A DNA stretch of 64,000 bases from positions 1-64,000 of the forward strand of contig JAGWVU010000018.1 of NCBI GenBank assembly GCA_018970725.1. The letters are read 5' to 3'. Under the pieces are notes generated by a model. The model did no database searches. It was not told the DNA's origin and was given only the letters and a program-made list of their open reading frames with translations. Both the position numbers and the translations under genes were made by a program. Position 1 is the first letter of the stretch. Each line of letters opens with the position of its first letter. This stretch comes from Verrucomicrobiota bacterium. Its GTDB lineage: Bacteria > Verrucomicrobiota > Verrucomicrobiia > Verrucomicrobiales > DEV007. Shown one piece after another: positions 45,238 through 54,233 of this stretch.

Positions 45238-46659
45238 TCAGCTGTAGGAGCTTTCGACGCGTTCGGCGACGTCGCGATACCCGTAATCGACGGCGTAGAT
45301 CTGCTTCAAGCTCTCCATGGCGGCCTCCTTGTTGCCCGTTTTGAGCTGGACGAGGCCGAGGGTGTAGAGCAGCTCCTTCTTGGTTTCGTCCATCACCTGC
45401 AGTTCGTTGGCAGCGCCTTGCAACTGGCCGACGGCGAGGTCGAACATGCCGCGACCGTCGTAGCACTTGCCGAGCATCAGCATGGCTTTGATGCGGAGGT
45501 TCGGGCTTTGCTGGGCGCGTTGCAATTGGGGGATGGCTTCCTTGAGGAGGTCGGCCTCAAAGAGCGCCTGACCGTATTTGAAACGGAGCGCGTTGTCCGT
45601 GGGGTTGCGCTCGACCTGTTCGGCGAATTCCTGAATCTGGGATTCGGAGCGCTGTCGTTTGAAAGCGAGGTAATCCGCCTTGACCGCCTCATAAGCTTCA
45701 TCGCCCTCGTTGGCGGCCAGCCAAGCCTCGAATTCCTTGAGTTTTTGCGCCCGTTGCAGTTCCTGCACCTCGAGCATTTTTCGTTCGAGCGTGGCGTCGT
45801 TGTTGCTCAGTTGGTGGGCCCAGGCGTAAAAACCGATGGCTTGGTCGTAGTCCTCCGCCTCTTCGTAAAGAGTGGCCAAGGCTTTGACGGTGGCGAAATC
45901 GTTTTGGTTTTCGGCATATTTCGCCTGGAGGGCCACAATCCTTTCCTCCCGTTGTTCGACCGTCATGCCGGTGCGGTTCTCCTGCTCCAGCTTGGCGGCT
46001 TCCCCGGCGTTCCGGAGGTTCTTGCGGAAATCGTCACCCCCATAGTTTTGCTTGGCCATGGAGGACCGGGCGGCCGAATTTTTCTCCTTTTGGCTGGCCA
46101 GAAGATCGGTCGGTTCCCGCTGCAAAATCTGTCCGAAAATCTGGGCGGCCTGATCGTAGAGGTGGTGCTCGAAATAGAAGTCACCGAGTTGGTGCATGTA
46201 TTTCGTGTTCTCCGGGTTGCCCTTGACGATCGTTTCCAAGGCGAACCCGGCCGTCATCGGCATCTCCGTGCGCATCGCCGCCTCGAACAGCAGCTGGTTG
46301 CCCTGCGGGTTGAAGGGCTCCGAGGCGAGGACCTCCTTCTCCAGCTGGACGATGGCTTCGCGCGGGTTGCTCTTCACCATCGGCTGGAGCTTCATCGCGC
46401 CGATCCCGCCGGTCTTGGAGATGCCGAAGCGCTTGCTTTCCCCATCCTTCTTGCGCACCGCGGCCTCCCGAAGCCGCTTGCGGCCGTCGAGAAACCGGGG
46501 TTCTTCCTTCAAGACCGCCTGAAGCAGGCTGATGGTGTAATCAAAGTTGTTCACGTCAAGGGCGGCGAGTCCCTTGCTCCAAAGGGTCCGGAGCTTTTCG
46601 GGCAACTCGGCTTCGGTGATGACTTCGGTTCCCTGAGGCTTGGATGGCTGATCTGTCAC
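45238..46659 (-). CDS. Cytoplasmic TPR-repeat protein
   Basis: A 473-residue protein without a signal peptide or membrane helix. Tetratricopeptide-like helix pairs run through the protein (LDVNNFDYTISLLQAVLKEEPRF; AEDYDQAIGFYAWAHQLSNND; ADLLKEAIPQLQRAQQSPNL; KTGNKEAAMESLKQIYAVD), broken by a Lys/Glu-rich helical stretch near 190-250. The function is unknown; it is a scaffold type. The start is a GTG. It lies upstream of rex on the same strand and could be co-transcribed. Confidence 0.8.
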   Translation of the reverse strand: MTDQPSKPQGTEVITEAELPEKLRTLWSKGLAALDVNNFDYTISLLQAVLKEEPRFLDGRKRLREAAVRKKDGESKRFGISKTGGIGAMKLQPMVKSNPREAIVQLEKEVLASEPFNPQGNQLLFEAAMRTEMPMTAGFALETIVKGNPENTKYMHQLGDFYFEHHLYDQAAQIFGQILQREPTDLLASQKEKNSAARSSMAKQNYGGDDFRKNLRNAGEAAKLEQENRTGMTVEQREERIVALQAKYAENQNDFATVKALATLYEEAEDYDQAIGFYAWAHQLSNNDATLERKMLEVQELQRAQKLKEFEAWLAANEGDEAYEAVKADYLAFKRQRSESQIQEFAEQVERNPTDNALRFKYGQALFEADLLKEAIPQLQRAQQSPNLRIKAMLMLGKCYDGRGMFDLAVGQLQGAANELQVMDETKKELLYTLGLVQLKTGNKEAAMESLKQIYAVDYGYRDVAERVESSYS

Positions 46660-46823
46660 GGCAAATGGATGGTCGTTATCCGGATGGAAGGAAAACTTCC
46701 CCTTCCTTGTATCCGAAACCCATTGTAACTGACAATTCCTTTCTCCTCAAGCAGGCCTCTGTTTTCCTTCGTCCCGCCTCCCCGGCGCTGAACGTCGCGG
46801 CCCGGGCTTTGTCAAACAGGCCG

Positions 46824-48155
46824 ATGACCTTTCTCCACCGGACGCGCCCGATTTCCCGGCGCACCCTCCTGCGCGGCGCGGGGGTGTCGCTCTCGCTGCC
46901 CCTTTTGGAAGCCATGGGACCGTTGTCCGCGGCATCCGCGCCGGCTCCGGCCTGTCTCGGATTCGTCTATCTGCCGAACGGGGTGGTGATGGACGGTTGG
47001 CGGCCGCTCAACGGGGGAAGTTCCTTCGATCCGGGGGACACGCTCGCCCCGCTCCACCCGTTCCGGGAATCGTTGCAGGTTTTCGGCGGGCTCGATCATC
47101 GCCGGGCGGAGGCGAATGGTGACGGCGGAGGCGACCATGCCCGGGCCAACGCCACCTTCCTGACGGGCTGCCAAGCCAAAAAAACCGCGGGCAACGACAT
47201 CGAGGTCGGGGTCAGTGTCGACCAGATTGCGGCGGCCCGCGTCCGGGGGAGCACCCCGCTGGATTCCCTGGAACTGGGCTGTGATCCGAGCCGCAAGGCG
47301 GGGCGCTGCGATTCCGGCTACAGCTGCGCTTACCAGTTCAACTTCGCCTGGAGAACCCCTTCGCTGCCGCTCCCTCCGGAAGTGGACCCGAGGGTGGTCT
47401 TTGAAAAGTTGTTCGGCGGCGGCGTGCTCGGTGAGGACCCGGCAGCCCGGCGGCAACGGATGGTTTCCCACCAGAGCCTCCTCGATTTCGTGGCAGCGGA
47501 GGCCCGGGACCTGCAGGCCAGGCTCGGGGCCGAGGACCGGGGCAAGCTGGACGAATACCTGAGCGGTGTCCGCGAATTGGAACGGAAGATCGAAAACGCG
47601 GAGCGCTTCACGCGGAGTCTTCCGGAGGCCGGGGCTCCCACCGGAATCCCGGAGTCTTACCAGGCCCACATCCGCATCATGTATGACCTCATGGTGCTGG
47701 CTTTCCAGACAGGCTCGACGCGCATCGCGACCTTCCTTGTGGCGCACGATGGCAGCAACCGGAGTTTCCCCGAGGCCGGGGTCGCGGATGGGCACCACTA
47801 TCTTTCCCACCATGGGAACGATCTGGCCAAGATCGAGAAACTGCGCAAGATCGACCGCTTTTACGTGGAGCAGTTCGCTTATTTCCTCGGCAGGCTCCAA
47901 GGGGTCAGGGAGGGGGCGGGCTCGTTGCTGGACCGGGTCATGATTGTTTTTGGAGGGGGGCACAGTGACGGGAACTTGCACAGCCACACGGATTTACCGG
48001 TGGTTCTGGCAGGACGGGGCGGGGGGCTGAATGCCGGGCGTCACGTCCATCACCGGGGCAAGCCGATGACAAATCTATATGTTTCCTTGCTCGACCGGTT
48101 TGGGGCCAAGGTGGATCGGGTGGGAGATAGCACCGGTCCGCTTGGCGATGTGTGA
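46824..48155 (+). CDS. DUF1552 protein with twin-arginine signal
   Basis: A 443-residue exported protein. The N-terminus has a twin-arginine signal (SRRTLLRGAGVSLSLPLLEAMG), then FVYLPNGVVMDGW, the DUF1552 opening, DHARANATFLTG and FGGGHSDGNLHSHTDLPVVLAGRGGG near the end, which are typical for this family from Planctomycetes and Verrucomicrobia. In many genomes it is paired with a DUF1592 cytochrome-like protein; no such partner is present here. Function is unestablished. The ATG at MTFLHRTRP was chosen to place the signal at the N-terminus. Its 3' end overlaps the convergent GNAT gene by 106 bases. Confidence 0.85.
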   Translation: MTFLHRTRPISRRTLLRGAGVSLSLPLLEAMGPLSAASAPAPACLGFVYLPNGVVMDGWRPLNGGSSFDPGDTLAPLHPFRESLQVFGGLDHRRAEANGDGGGDHARANATFLTGCQAKKTAGNDIEVGVSVDQIAAARVRGSTPLDSLELGCDPSRKAGRCDSGYSCAYQFNFAWRTPSLPLPPEVDPRVVFEKLFGGGVLGEDPAARRQRMVSHQSLLDFVAAEARDLQARLGAEDRGKLDEYLSGVRELERKIENAERFTRSLPEAGAPTGIPESYQAHIRIMYDLMVLAFQTGSTRIATFLVAHDGSNRSFPEAGVADGHHYLSHHGNDLAKIEKLRKIDRFYVEQFAYFLGRLQGVREGAGSLLDRVMIVFGGGHSDGNLHSHTDLPVVLAGRGGGLNAGRHVHHRGKPMTNLYVSLLDRFGAKVDRVGDSTGPLGDV

Positions 48156-48658
48156 GGTCTTTCCTGGCGCCATTCCATGATGTGGTGGCAGGCTCCCTCA
48201 CCCGCGTCCCGGAAACCGGAGTCGAGGTAGAGCTTGCGGGCCGGGTTGTTGCGCAGGACCCAGAGACGCAACGGCAATCCGTCCGCCCCGGCTTCGGCCA
48301 AGGCGCAACGGAGAAGCAGTCGGCCCAGTCCCCGGCCCCGTTCCGACTCCCGGACATGGAGTTCCGCCAGGAAGAGGTGGTCACCCCGCGGCTGGATCTG
48401 GTAAAACGCGACGATCCAGCCGGCCGCTTCAAGGACCCGGACCCCGGAGGGGCGGAAGCGATCGGCGAAATCGCGGGAATCCCACGGGTAATAGACCTCC
48501 GCCAGGGGACGGAGACCGGCTTCCTGGAGCAGGGTGAGGGCCGTGAGGTCGGAGCTCAGGGCCGGGCGGAGCCGCAAGGAAGGACGACTCAAGCGATCCC
48601 GCCAACGCGGCCAGGGGACCACGGTGGCGGGAGTGGATTGTCGGGGAAGGGCGGGCAT
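48050..48658 (-). CDS. GNAT-family N-acetyltransferase
   Basis: A 202-residue protein. The GNAT core spans about 28-165: LRPALSSDLTALTLLQEAG at the N-terminal strand, FLAELHVRESERGRGLGRLLLRCAL with the acetyl-CoA pyrophosphate loop (RGRGLG), and LWVLRNNPARKLYLDSGF as motif B. Both ends are extended with low-complexity Ser/Thr/Arg-rich sequence; the C-terminal extension lies in the overlap with the DUF1552 gene and may not be functional. Substrate unknown. Confidence 0.82.
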   Translation of the reverse strand: MPALPRQSTPATVVPWPRWRDRLSRPSLRLRPALSSDLTALTLLQEAGLRPLAEVYYPWDSRDFADRFRPSGVRVLEAAGWIVAFYQIQPRGDHLFLAELHVRESERGRGLGRLLLRCALAEAGADGLPLRLWVLRNNPARKLYLDSGFRDAGEGACHHIMEWRQERPHTSPSGPVLSPTRSTLAPNRSSKETYRFVIGLPR

Positions 48659-48695
48659 GGCGTCCCCGGGAACAACCGGTCGGCCGAGGCCGTGA

Positions 48696-49307
48696 TCACT
48701 TGTCCAGAATGCCGTTCCACTCTTTCAAGCGCTTTTCCTTGGCGCTGAAGAGGGCATCGGTGGAATCGAGGATTTCGATTTTGGTGATGGTATCCCCCGC
48801 CTTGATGGCGTCGACCACGTCCTGGCCCTTGGTGACCTTGCCGAAGACGGCGTGTTTGCCGTCCAACCACGGGGTGGGGACATGGGTGACGAAGAACTGG
48901 CTTCCATTGGTGTTGGGGCCGGCGTTGGCCATGGAAAAGATGCCGGGGACGTCGTGCTTGAGGGAGAGATCGATCTCGTCCTCGAATTTGTAGCCCGGGC
49001 CGCCGCGCCCCGTTCCGGTCGGGTCCCCGCCCTGGATCATGAAGTCCGGGATGACGCGGTGGAACTGGATGCCGTTGTAGTAACCGCGCGAGGCGAGGTT
49101 GAGGAAATTGGCGCAGGTGAGGGGCACTTTGCTGGCGAAGAGCGTTCCCTCGATGTCGCCCCGGGAAGTTTTCAAGATGATGCGGATGTCAGACACGGAA
49201 GTTTCCTTTACGGGTGGTTGGTTGGGTTTGGGTTCCTCAGCCTGAAGCCCCGGGGCCGGAAGCCAGAACGAGGAAAGCAGGAGGAGAGAGTTGAAAGAGA
49301 TTTTCAT
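48696..49307 (-). CDS. Secreted cyclophilin-type peptidyl-prolyl isomerase
   Basis: A 203-residue periplasmic PPIase. A signal peptide (about 1-22, [16 protein letters not shown]) is followed by the cyclophilin domain: [22 protein letters not shown] contains the catalytic Arg and Phe/Gln residues; [31 protein letters not shown] and VVDAIKAGD are conserved. The ATG at MKISFNSLL fits the signal peptide; an in-frame start 19 codons earlier would place it internally. It is divergent from surE. Confidence 0.92.
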   Translation of the reverse strand: MKISFNSLLLLSSFWLPAPGLQAEEPKPNQPPVKETSVSDIRIILKTSRGDIEGTLFASKVPLTCANFLNLASRGYYNGIQFHRVIPDFMIQGGDPTGTGRGGPGYKFEDEIDLSLKHDVPGIFSMANAGPNTNGSQFFVTHVPTPWLDGKHAVFGKVTKGQDVVDAIKAGDTITKIEILDSTDALFSAKEKRLKEWNGILDK

Positions 49308-49393
49308 GGAGTTGAATGGTTCGGATGCAAACGGTTTCAGACACTCAAGCCGATGTTTGACCACCCTATGAACTCTTCGACTCCGCGCAAGAA

Positions 49394-50092
49394 GTGATTA
49401 TTTTGCTTTGCAATGATGATGGCATCGAGGCCGAGGGGCTGGCGGCGTTGCGTCGCGCGGCCGGGCTGGCTTTCCCCGGGGCCCGGTTGGTCACGGTGGC
49501 TCCTGCGGGGGCGATGTCGATGGTCGGGCACCGGGTCACGACCCACGAACCTTTGGCGGTGCGTTGCCACGGCCCGGGGGAGTGGTCGGTGGAAGGAACG
49601 CCGGCCGACTGTGTCCGGGTGGCCCTGGCCCACATCCTCCGGGAAGGTCGGCCGGATTGGGTGCTCTCCGGGATCAACCATGGCGGCAACCTGGGCCAGG
49701 ACATTTACATTTCCGGCACCGTGGCAGCGGCGCGCGAGGCGGCCTACCACGGCATTCCCGCCGTCGCGTTTTCCCACTACCTGAAGCGCGACCTGGCGGT
49801 TTGCTGGGAGCGGGCCGGAGACTGGGTGACCTCCGTGCTGGAGCGGCTGGGCGGTGAAGGGTGTCCCGCCGGGGAGCTTTGGAACGTCAACCTGCCCCAT
49901 CTGGAATCCGGTGCCGGCCTTCCGCCGGTGCTTGACGCCCCTCCCGAGATCGCTCCGTTGCCGGTCGCTTTCCAAGAGGGACCGCGGGGCTTGTATTACA
50001 GCGGCATTTACACCGATCGTCCGCGCGCCGCCGGTTCGGACGTGGATGTCTGTTTCCAGGGGAACATCAGCCGCTCCCGGTTGCGGATTTGA
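49394..50092 (+). CDS. surE: 5'/3'-nucleotidase SurE
   Basis: A 232-residue metal-dependent nucleotidase. The N-terminal [10 protein letters not shown] gives the two aspartates of the metal site, and [28 protein letters not shown] is the second conserved block. [11 protein letters not shown] completes the active site. The start is a GTG. It is four bases before the glycosylase gene, so the two are likely an operon. Confidence 0.95.
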   Translation: MIILLCNDDGIEAEGLAALRRAAGLAFPGARLVTVAPAGAMSMVGHRVTTHEPLAVRCHGPGEWSVEGTPADCVRVALAHILREGRPDWVLSGINHGGNLGQDIYISGTVAAAREAAYHGIPAVAFSHYLKRDLAVCWERAGDWVTSVLERLGGEGCPAGELWNVNLPHLESGAGLPPVLDAPPEIAPLPVAFQEGPRGLYYSGIYTDRPRAAGSDVDVCFQGNISRSRLRI

Positions 50093-50096
50093 AGCG

Positions 50097-50951
50097 ATGG
50101 CCGCCGACCTTCCCGCCCCCAACTTCGATCTCGCGGCCACGCTCAATTCCGGGCAGGCGTTTCACTGGGAGGATCTCGGGGAGGAGGGGTTTGCCGGTTG
50201 CATCGGGGAGCAGCCGGTCGGGTTGCGGCAGAACGGGGAGCGGATCGTGGTGCGGCCAGCCGGCGCCCGGGAGATCGCCCGGCGCTACCTCAGGCTGGAC
50301 GAGGACCATGGGGCGGTGCTGGCCGGTTTTCCGAAGGGGGACGCCGTTCTGGCCGAGGCGGTGGCCTATTGCCCGGGCTTGCGCATCCTGCGGCAGCCGC
50401 TTTGGGAGTGTCTCGCCACCTTTCTCACCTCCTCGATGAAGCAGGTGGCGCACATCCGTCAGATCTCCCTGCGGTGCCGCGGCGAGCTGGGCCGGTCCCG
50501 GCGGTTGGGTTCTCTAGCCCTAGGGGCCTTTCCCCCGCCCGCGGCGGTTGCCTCCGCCGGGGAAAAGCGGCTCCGCGAATTCGGGCTCGGCTACCGGGCC
50601 GGCTTCGTGCACCGGGCGGCGGTGCGGCTCGCGGGAGGGGAGGTGCGGTTGGAGGAGGGCGAAGCACTGGACGACGCCGAGTTGCTCGAATTCCTCCTCT
50701 CCTTCGACGGGGTGGGGGAGAAGATCGCGAATTGTGTGCGGTTGTTCGCCTATGGCCGGTTGTCGGCCTTCCCGGTGGACGTCTGGATCGAGCGGGTGCT
50801 GCGGGAACGATATTTCGGGGGCGCGGAGATCGGGCGCAAGGATTTGCTGGAATTCGTCGGGAGGCACTTTGGTGATTATGGCGGGTATGCTCAACAATAC
50901 CTCTTTCACCATGCCCGCACATCGCGGGGCAATTCCCGCTCGCGACCCTGA
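50097..50951 (+). CDS. OGG1-type 8-oxoguanine DNA glycosylase
   Basis: A 284-residue base-excision enzyme of the HhH-GPD superfamily. FDLAATLNSGQAFHW is the N-terminal OGG1 signature; LWECLATFLTSSMKQVAHIRQI leads into the helical core. GVGEKIANCVRL with Lys209 (Schiff base) and PVDVWIERVL with Asp228 form the catalytic pair. It is unrelated in fold to the Fpg enzyme also in this window. The C-terminal ten residues (TSRGNSRSRP) are low-complexity. Confidence 0.88.
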   Translation: MAADLPAPNFDLAATLNSGQAFHWEDLGEEGFAGCIGEQPVGLRQNGERIVVRPAGAREIARRYLRLDEDHGAVLAGFPKGDAVLAEAVAYCPGLRILRQPLWECLATFLTSSMKQVAHIRQISLRCRGELGRSRRLGSLALGAFPPPAAVASAGEKRLREFGLGYRAGFVHRAAVRLAGGEVRLEEGEALDDAELLEFLLSFDGVGEKIANCVRLFAYGRLSAFPVDVWIERVLRERYFGGAEIGRKDLLEFVGRHFGDYGGYAQQYLFHHARTSRGNSRSRP

Positions 50952-50980
50952 CAATCCCTGTGTATGATGCGCCATCAGGC

Positions 50981-52330
50981 ATGACCCGGGCCGAGCCACT
51001 TCCTTTGCGTTTTTCCCGTGAATCCGTGATGAATGTCACGGCGGTGGCGGTGTCGGTCGCCGTGAACGGCCTGTTGCTCCTGTTGCTCGGTTCCTGGTCG
51101 TTACTCCAGGCGAGGCAACGGCTCAAGGTTCCCCCCGCGGCGCAGGAGGAGATGGTGGTCAGCTTGGAAGAAATTCTCCCGCAGCTGGTGCCGGAGCCCG
51201 TTCCGGTTCCCGCGCCGGCGGCCAAGCAGGTGTTCGTGGAGACCTTTTCGGACCAACGGACGGACGCGGCTCCCTTGCGCGCACCGTTTGAGTCTGACAA
51301 AAACACGCGGGGCGCCACGGAGAAGGTTGCGGCGACGCCCGGCGAAGCCCCGGTGCCGACCCAGGAAGGATTGGACAAGGTCAAGGGGATCTCGATGCGG
51401 GATCACAACTTCACCGATGGCCCGGATGGGGAGATTCCGCGTTCGGCTCCGGTGAGGCCGGGTTTGCCGGTCCCGGCGGCGGCGCCGCGGCCGATGGAGG
51501 AGACCGCGCCGCGGCAGGAAGCTGATCAGGCGATTCCGAAGGAGGTGGTGGAGCGTCCGCTGAAAACTTCTCCCACCGAGATGCAAGCGGTGGTCAACCC
51601 GTCCGACGGGAAAGTGGAGAAGGCCGAGAACGTCCGGCCGGAGGTTGCCTCCGGGCCCGCGGGCGGGGTGGAGCAGCGGATGGAGCTGGCCAAGGTCGAT
51701 CTTCCGGGCAGGGTCCGGGATATGAATCAGGAACTCGACGAGACCGCGCCCAAGTCGCGCCCCGAAGATGCGATGCCGGAGAAGGCGCCGGTCCTTTCCG
51801 ATCCCTTCGTGCCGATGTTGCAATCGCCGCGGGTCCGTCCCAGCGCCGAGGTCGCTCCCCGGAAGCCGGCGACTCCCTCCCCAAGCCCGGCCCTGGTGGC
51901 ACCGCAAGGTGGCGCGCCCCGGCCGTTGACCAACGGATCGGCGGACATGGCGGCGTTCAGTCCGGCCCGCAAATTGAACACGATGAAGGGTTCGCTCAGC
52001 AACATCGGAAAAAACGCGGTCGATGCGGAGGCGACACCGGTCGGCGTTTACAAGGCGGCGGTGAGCCGGGCCGTGGAACGACGGTGGCATGCCTTGCGGC
52101 TGCAGAACGGCAGTTTCGTCAGCTACGGCAGTCTCAAGATCCGCTTTCTCGTCAACTCCCGCGGTCGTGTCAGCGGGATCCGGGTGCTTCATCAGGATGC
52201 TGGGGCGGTTCTGACGGATTTCAGCATCGCTGCGATCGCTTCCGCCGCGATCCCGCCCATGCCGGAAGAGGTGGCCGAGGCATTCGGTGATGAACCGCTC
52301 GAGGTGAACTACGACATCCTCATTTACTGA
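50981..52330 (+). CDS. TonB-family energy transducer
   Basis: A 449-residue protein with one N-terminal membrane helix (about 23-40 after the ATG at MTRAEPLP) and a very long Pro/Ala/Glu/Lys-rich periplasmic linker (about 60-340). The C-terminal domain (about 350-449) resembles the TonB/TolA C-terminal region: YKAAVSRAVERRWHALR, SYGSLKIRFLVNSRGRVSGIRVLHQDAG and ASAAIPPMPEEV. It begins the tonB-exbB-exbD order. No outer-membrane receptor is nearby, so the cargo is unknown; a TolA-like envelope role is an alternative. Confidence 0.8.
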   Translation: MTRAEPLPLRFSRESVMNVTAVAVSVAVNGLLLLLLGSWSLLQARQRLKVPPAAQEEMVVSLEEILPQLVPEPVPVPAPAAKQVFVETFSDQRTDAAPLRAPFESDKNTRGATEKVAATPGEAPVPTQEGLDKVKGISMRDHNFTDGPDGEIPRSAPVRPGLPVPAAAPRPMEETAPRQEADQAIPKEVVERPLKTSPTEMQAVVNPSDGKVEKAENVRPEVASGPAGGVEQRMELAKVDLPGRVRDMNQELDETAPKSRPEDAMPEKAPVLSDPFVPMLQSPRVRPSAEVAPRKPATPSPSPALVAPQGGAPRPLTNGSADMAAFSPARKLNTMKGSLSNIGKNAVDAEATPVGVYKAAVSRAVERRWHALRLQNGSFVSYGSLKIRFLVNSRGRVSGIRVLHQDAGAVLTDFSIAAIASAAIPPMPEEVAEAFGDEPLEVNYDILIY

Positions 52331-52346
52331 ATCAGCCGATCCCGCC

Positions 52347-53072
52347 GTGAACGAAACGAATCTTGCGGCTCCCGAGGGAGCCATCGACCATGGAGTGAAT
52401 TTTCTGACGGAGGGCGGGGTCTTTATGATCCCGATCGTGCTCTGTTCGCTGGTCGCCGTGACCATCATCGTGCAGCGCCTGCTCTTCCTGCGCCGTCCCC
52501 TGCTCATCCCCCATCGGTTGGAAGCGGTTTTGCGCCGATTGCAGGCCGGGCCGGATCCGGAAGGCCTCGCCACCCTGGCCGCGCTCGCCGCGGTGGATCC
52601 TTCTCCGCTCGGACGGATTCTCGACGCCGCGTTCCAACGGCGTGATTTCGGCCGGGACGGGCTTCAGATCGGCGTCGAGGCGGTGGCCCGCGAGGAAGTC
52701 GGGAAGATGCAGAGCGGGTTGGCCATCCTCGAGGTGATCATCACGATCGCCCCCCTGATCGGTCTGCTCGGCACCTTGTCCGGCCTCATCGCCGTCTTCG
52801 GCGGCCTCGGCTCCTCCAACGGTTTGCAAGGGCCGGACCCGACCGTGATCGCCGCCGGGATTTCCGAGGCTCTCTTCACGACCGTTGGCGGGCTGGTGGT
52901 CGCCGTCCCGGTCGTCATTGCCCACAGCTGGCTGAACCGTCATATCGAGCGGATTGCCTCCAGGCTGGAAGTTCTCGCGTCGATCGTCTTTGCCGCCCTT
53001 CAGGCCGAACGCCATCCACCGGGGGGCGCCCCGTTTGCCGCGGCGGCTTCCTCCAGTCCCCGTCACCCGTGA
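52347..53072 (+). CDS. exbB: MotA/TolQ/ExbB proton-channel protein
   Basis: A 241-residue inner-membrane protein with three helices (about 22-47, 120-148, 160-192). AREEVGKMQSGLAILEVIITIAPLIGLLGTLSGLIAVF and ISEALFTTVGGLVVAVPVVIAHSWL are the conserved ExbB/TolQ motifs, including Thr residues lining the proton path. The start is a GTG 17 bases after the TonB-like gene; the 3' end overlaps exbD (GTGA). Confidence 0.9.
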   Translation: MNETNLAAPEGAIDHGVNFLTEGGVFMIPIVLCSLVAVTIIVQRLLFLRRPLLIPHRLEAVLRRLQAGPDPEGLATLAALAAVDPSPLGRILDAAFQRRDFGRDGLQIGVEAVAREEVGKMQSGLAILEVIITIAPLIGLLGTLSGLIAVFGGLGSSNGLQGPDPTVIAAGISEALFTTVGGLVVAVPVVIAHSWLNRHIERIASRLEVLASIVFAALQAERHPPGGAPFAAAASSSPRHP

Positions 53073-53497
53073 AGTTTTACACCAAACGCCGCACGGCCCC
53101 GGTGGTGACGGTCATCTCGCTGATCGACATCCTCACCATTCTGTTGATCTTTTTCATTGTCACCATGAAGTTTCCGGAGGACCGGGCCTCGCTCAAGATC
53201 GATTTGCCGAAGTCCAGCGGTCGCGAGGGATCGGCGATCGTGGACAACCGCCTCACCATCGCGGTCGGGCCGGACACGCGGGTGTTTGTCGGCGAAAAGG
53301 AAGTTCCCCTGGACCAGTTGGGAACGATGCTCAAGGGGATCCGGGCGGAAACCCCGGCGGTGAAGTTTGAATTGAAAGCGGACGAAAAACTTCCGCTGGG
53401 CGTCTTGGTGGGGTTGTGGGATGCGTTCAACGAGGCCGGAGTGGCCATCAAGGACGTGCCCGCACGGATTCTGTTGCAGAAAGGTGCCGCGCCGTAG
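53069..53497 (+). CDS. exbD: ExbD/TolR-family protein
   Basis: A 142-residue protein with a single N-terminal helix (VVTVISLIDILTILLIFFIV) that carries the essential Asp20, followed by a periplasmic domain (FELKADEKLPLGVLVGLWDAFNEAGV). It completes the energising complex with the TonB-like and ExbB genes. It starts with GTG overlapping the exbB stop by four bases. Confidence 0.9.
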   Translation: MKFYTKRRTAPVVTVISLIDILTILLIFFIVTMKFPEDRASLKIDLPKSSGREGSAIVDNRLTIAVGPDTRVFVGEKEVPLDQLGTMLKGIRAETPAVKFELKADEKLPLGVLVGLWDAFNEAGVAIKDVPARILLQKGAAP

Positions 53498-53514
53498 AGG
53501 GTGACCGCTGAGCG

Positions 53515-54072
53515 ATGGTCAGAAAAATTGTCATTTACGGGCACCCGGTGCTCCGTCAGAAAGGGGCCCGGATCGATGCCGTGACACCGGAGATCGAGGC
53601 CTTGGCCCAGGACATGATTGAAACGATGATTGCCGCCGAAGGCGTGGGTTTGGCGGCGCAACAAGTGGGCGAAGCGCTGCAGATCGCGGTCGTCGATGTC
53701 TCCGGAGCCGCGGAACCAGGAACTTACCTCCGGGTCAACGGGATCGAACGCAAACTGGAGGAGATCATGCCCCTGGTCTTTCTCAATCCGGTCGTTGTTC
53801 CCGACGGACCGCGGGAAAGCGAAACCGAGGGCTGCCTGTCTTTCCCGGACATCCGGGCCGAGATCAGCCGTCCCGGGGCGGTCCGGGCGACCGTGTCCAC
53901 GTTGGCGGGGGAGACGCTGGTGATTGAGACGGACGGCTTGTTTGCCCGGGCGATCCAGCACGAGGTGGATCATTTGAACGGAATTCTCTTCATCGACCGG
54001 ATGAGTGCGGCCCGGAAGGTGGCGTTGCGGAAAACCCTGAAGTGGTTGCAGCGGGAGGGGGGCGGGGCCTGA
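53515..54072 (+). CDS. def: Peptide deformylase
   Basis: A 185-residue metallo-enzyme that removes the formyl group from nascent proteins. All three motifs are present: GVGLAAQQVG, EGCLSFP (metal Cys) and QHEVDHLNG (metal His residues and catalytic Glu). It lies 17 bases after exbD and is followed by a terminator-like hairpin. Confidence 0.96.
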   Translation: MVRKIVIYGHPVLRQKGARIDAVTPEIEALAQDMIETMIAAEGVGLAAQQVGEALQIAVVDVSGAAEPGTYLRVNGIERKLEEIMPLVFLNPVVVPDGPRESETEGCLSFPDIRAEISRPGAVRATVSTLAGETLVIETDGLFARAIQHEVDHLNGILFIDRMSAARKVALRKTLKWLQREGGGA

Positions 54073-54075
54073 GGG

Positions 54076-54101
54076 GAGCGGAAAAATGATGGGCTCCGCT
54101 C
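54076..54101 (+). terminator. Hairpin after def
   Basis: GAGCGGA and TCCGCTC form a 7-bp stem with a 12-base loop just after the def stop codon, followed by AGAATTTTCTT. A stem plus a T-rich trailer fits a Rho-independent terminator. Confidence 0.6.
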
Positions 54102-54233
54102 AGAATTTTCTTGTATTCACCATGTAAATTCAGGAGGATGTTCTCCGAAAGGCGGCCCGGTCCGGGTTTTCCGTGATCGGTCTCCGCCGCCCGAGATGAA
54201 CCAAAGAACCCCGTTTGCCGTTTCCCTCCGTTC

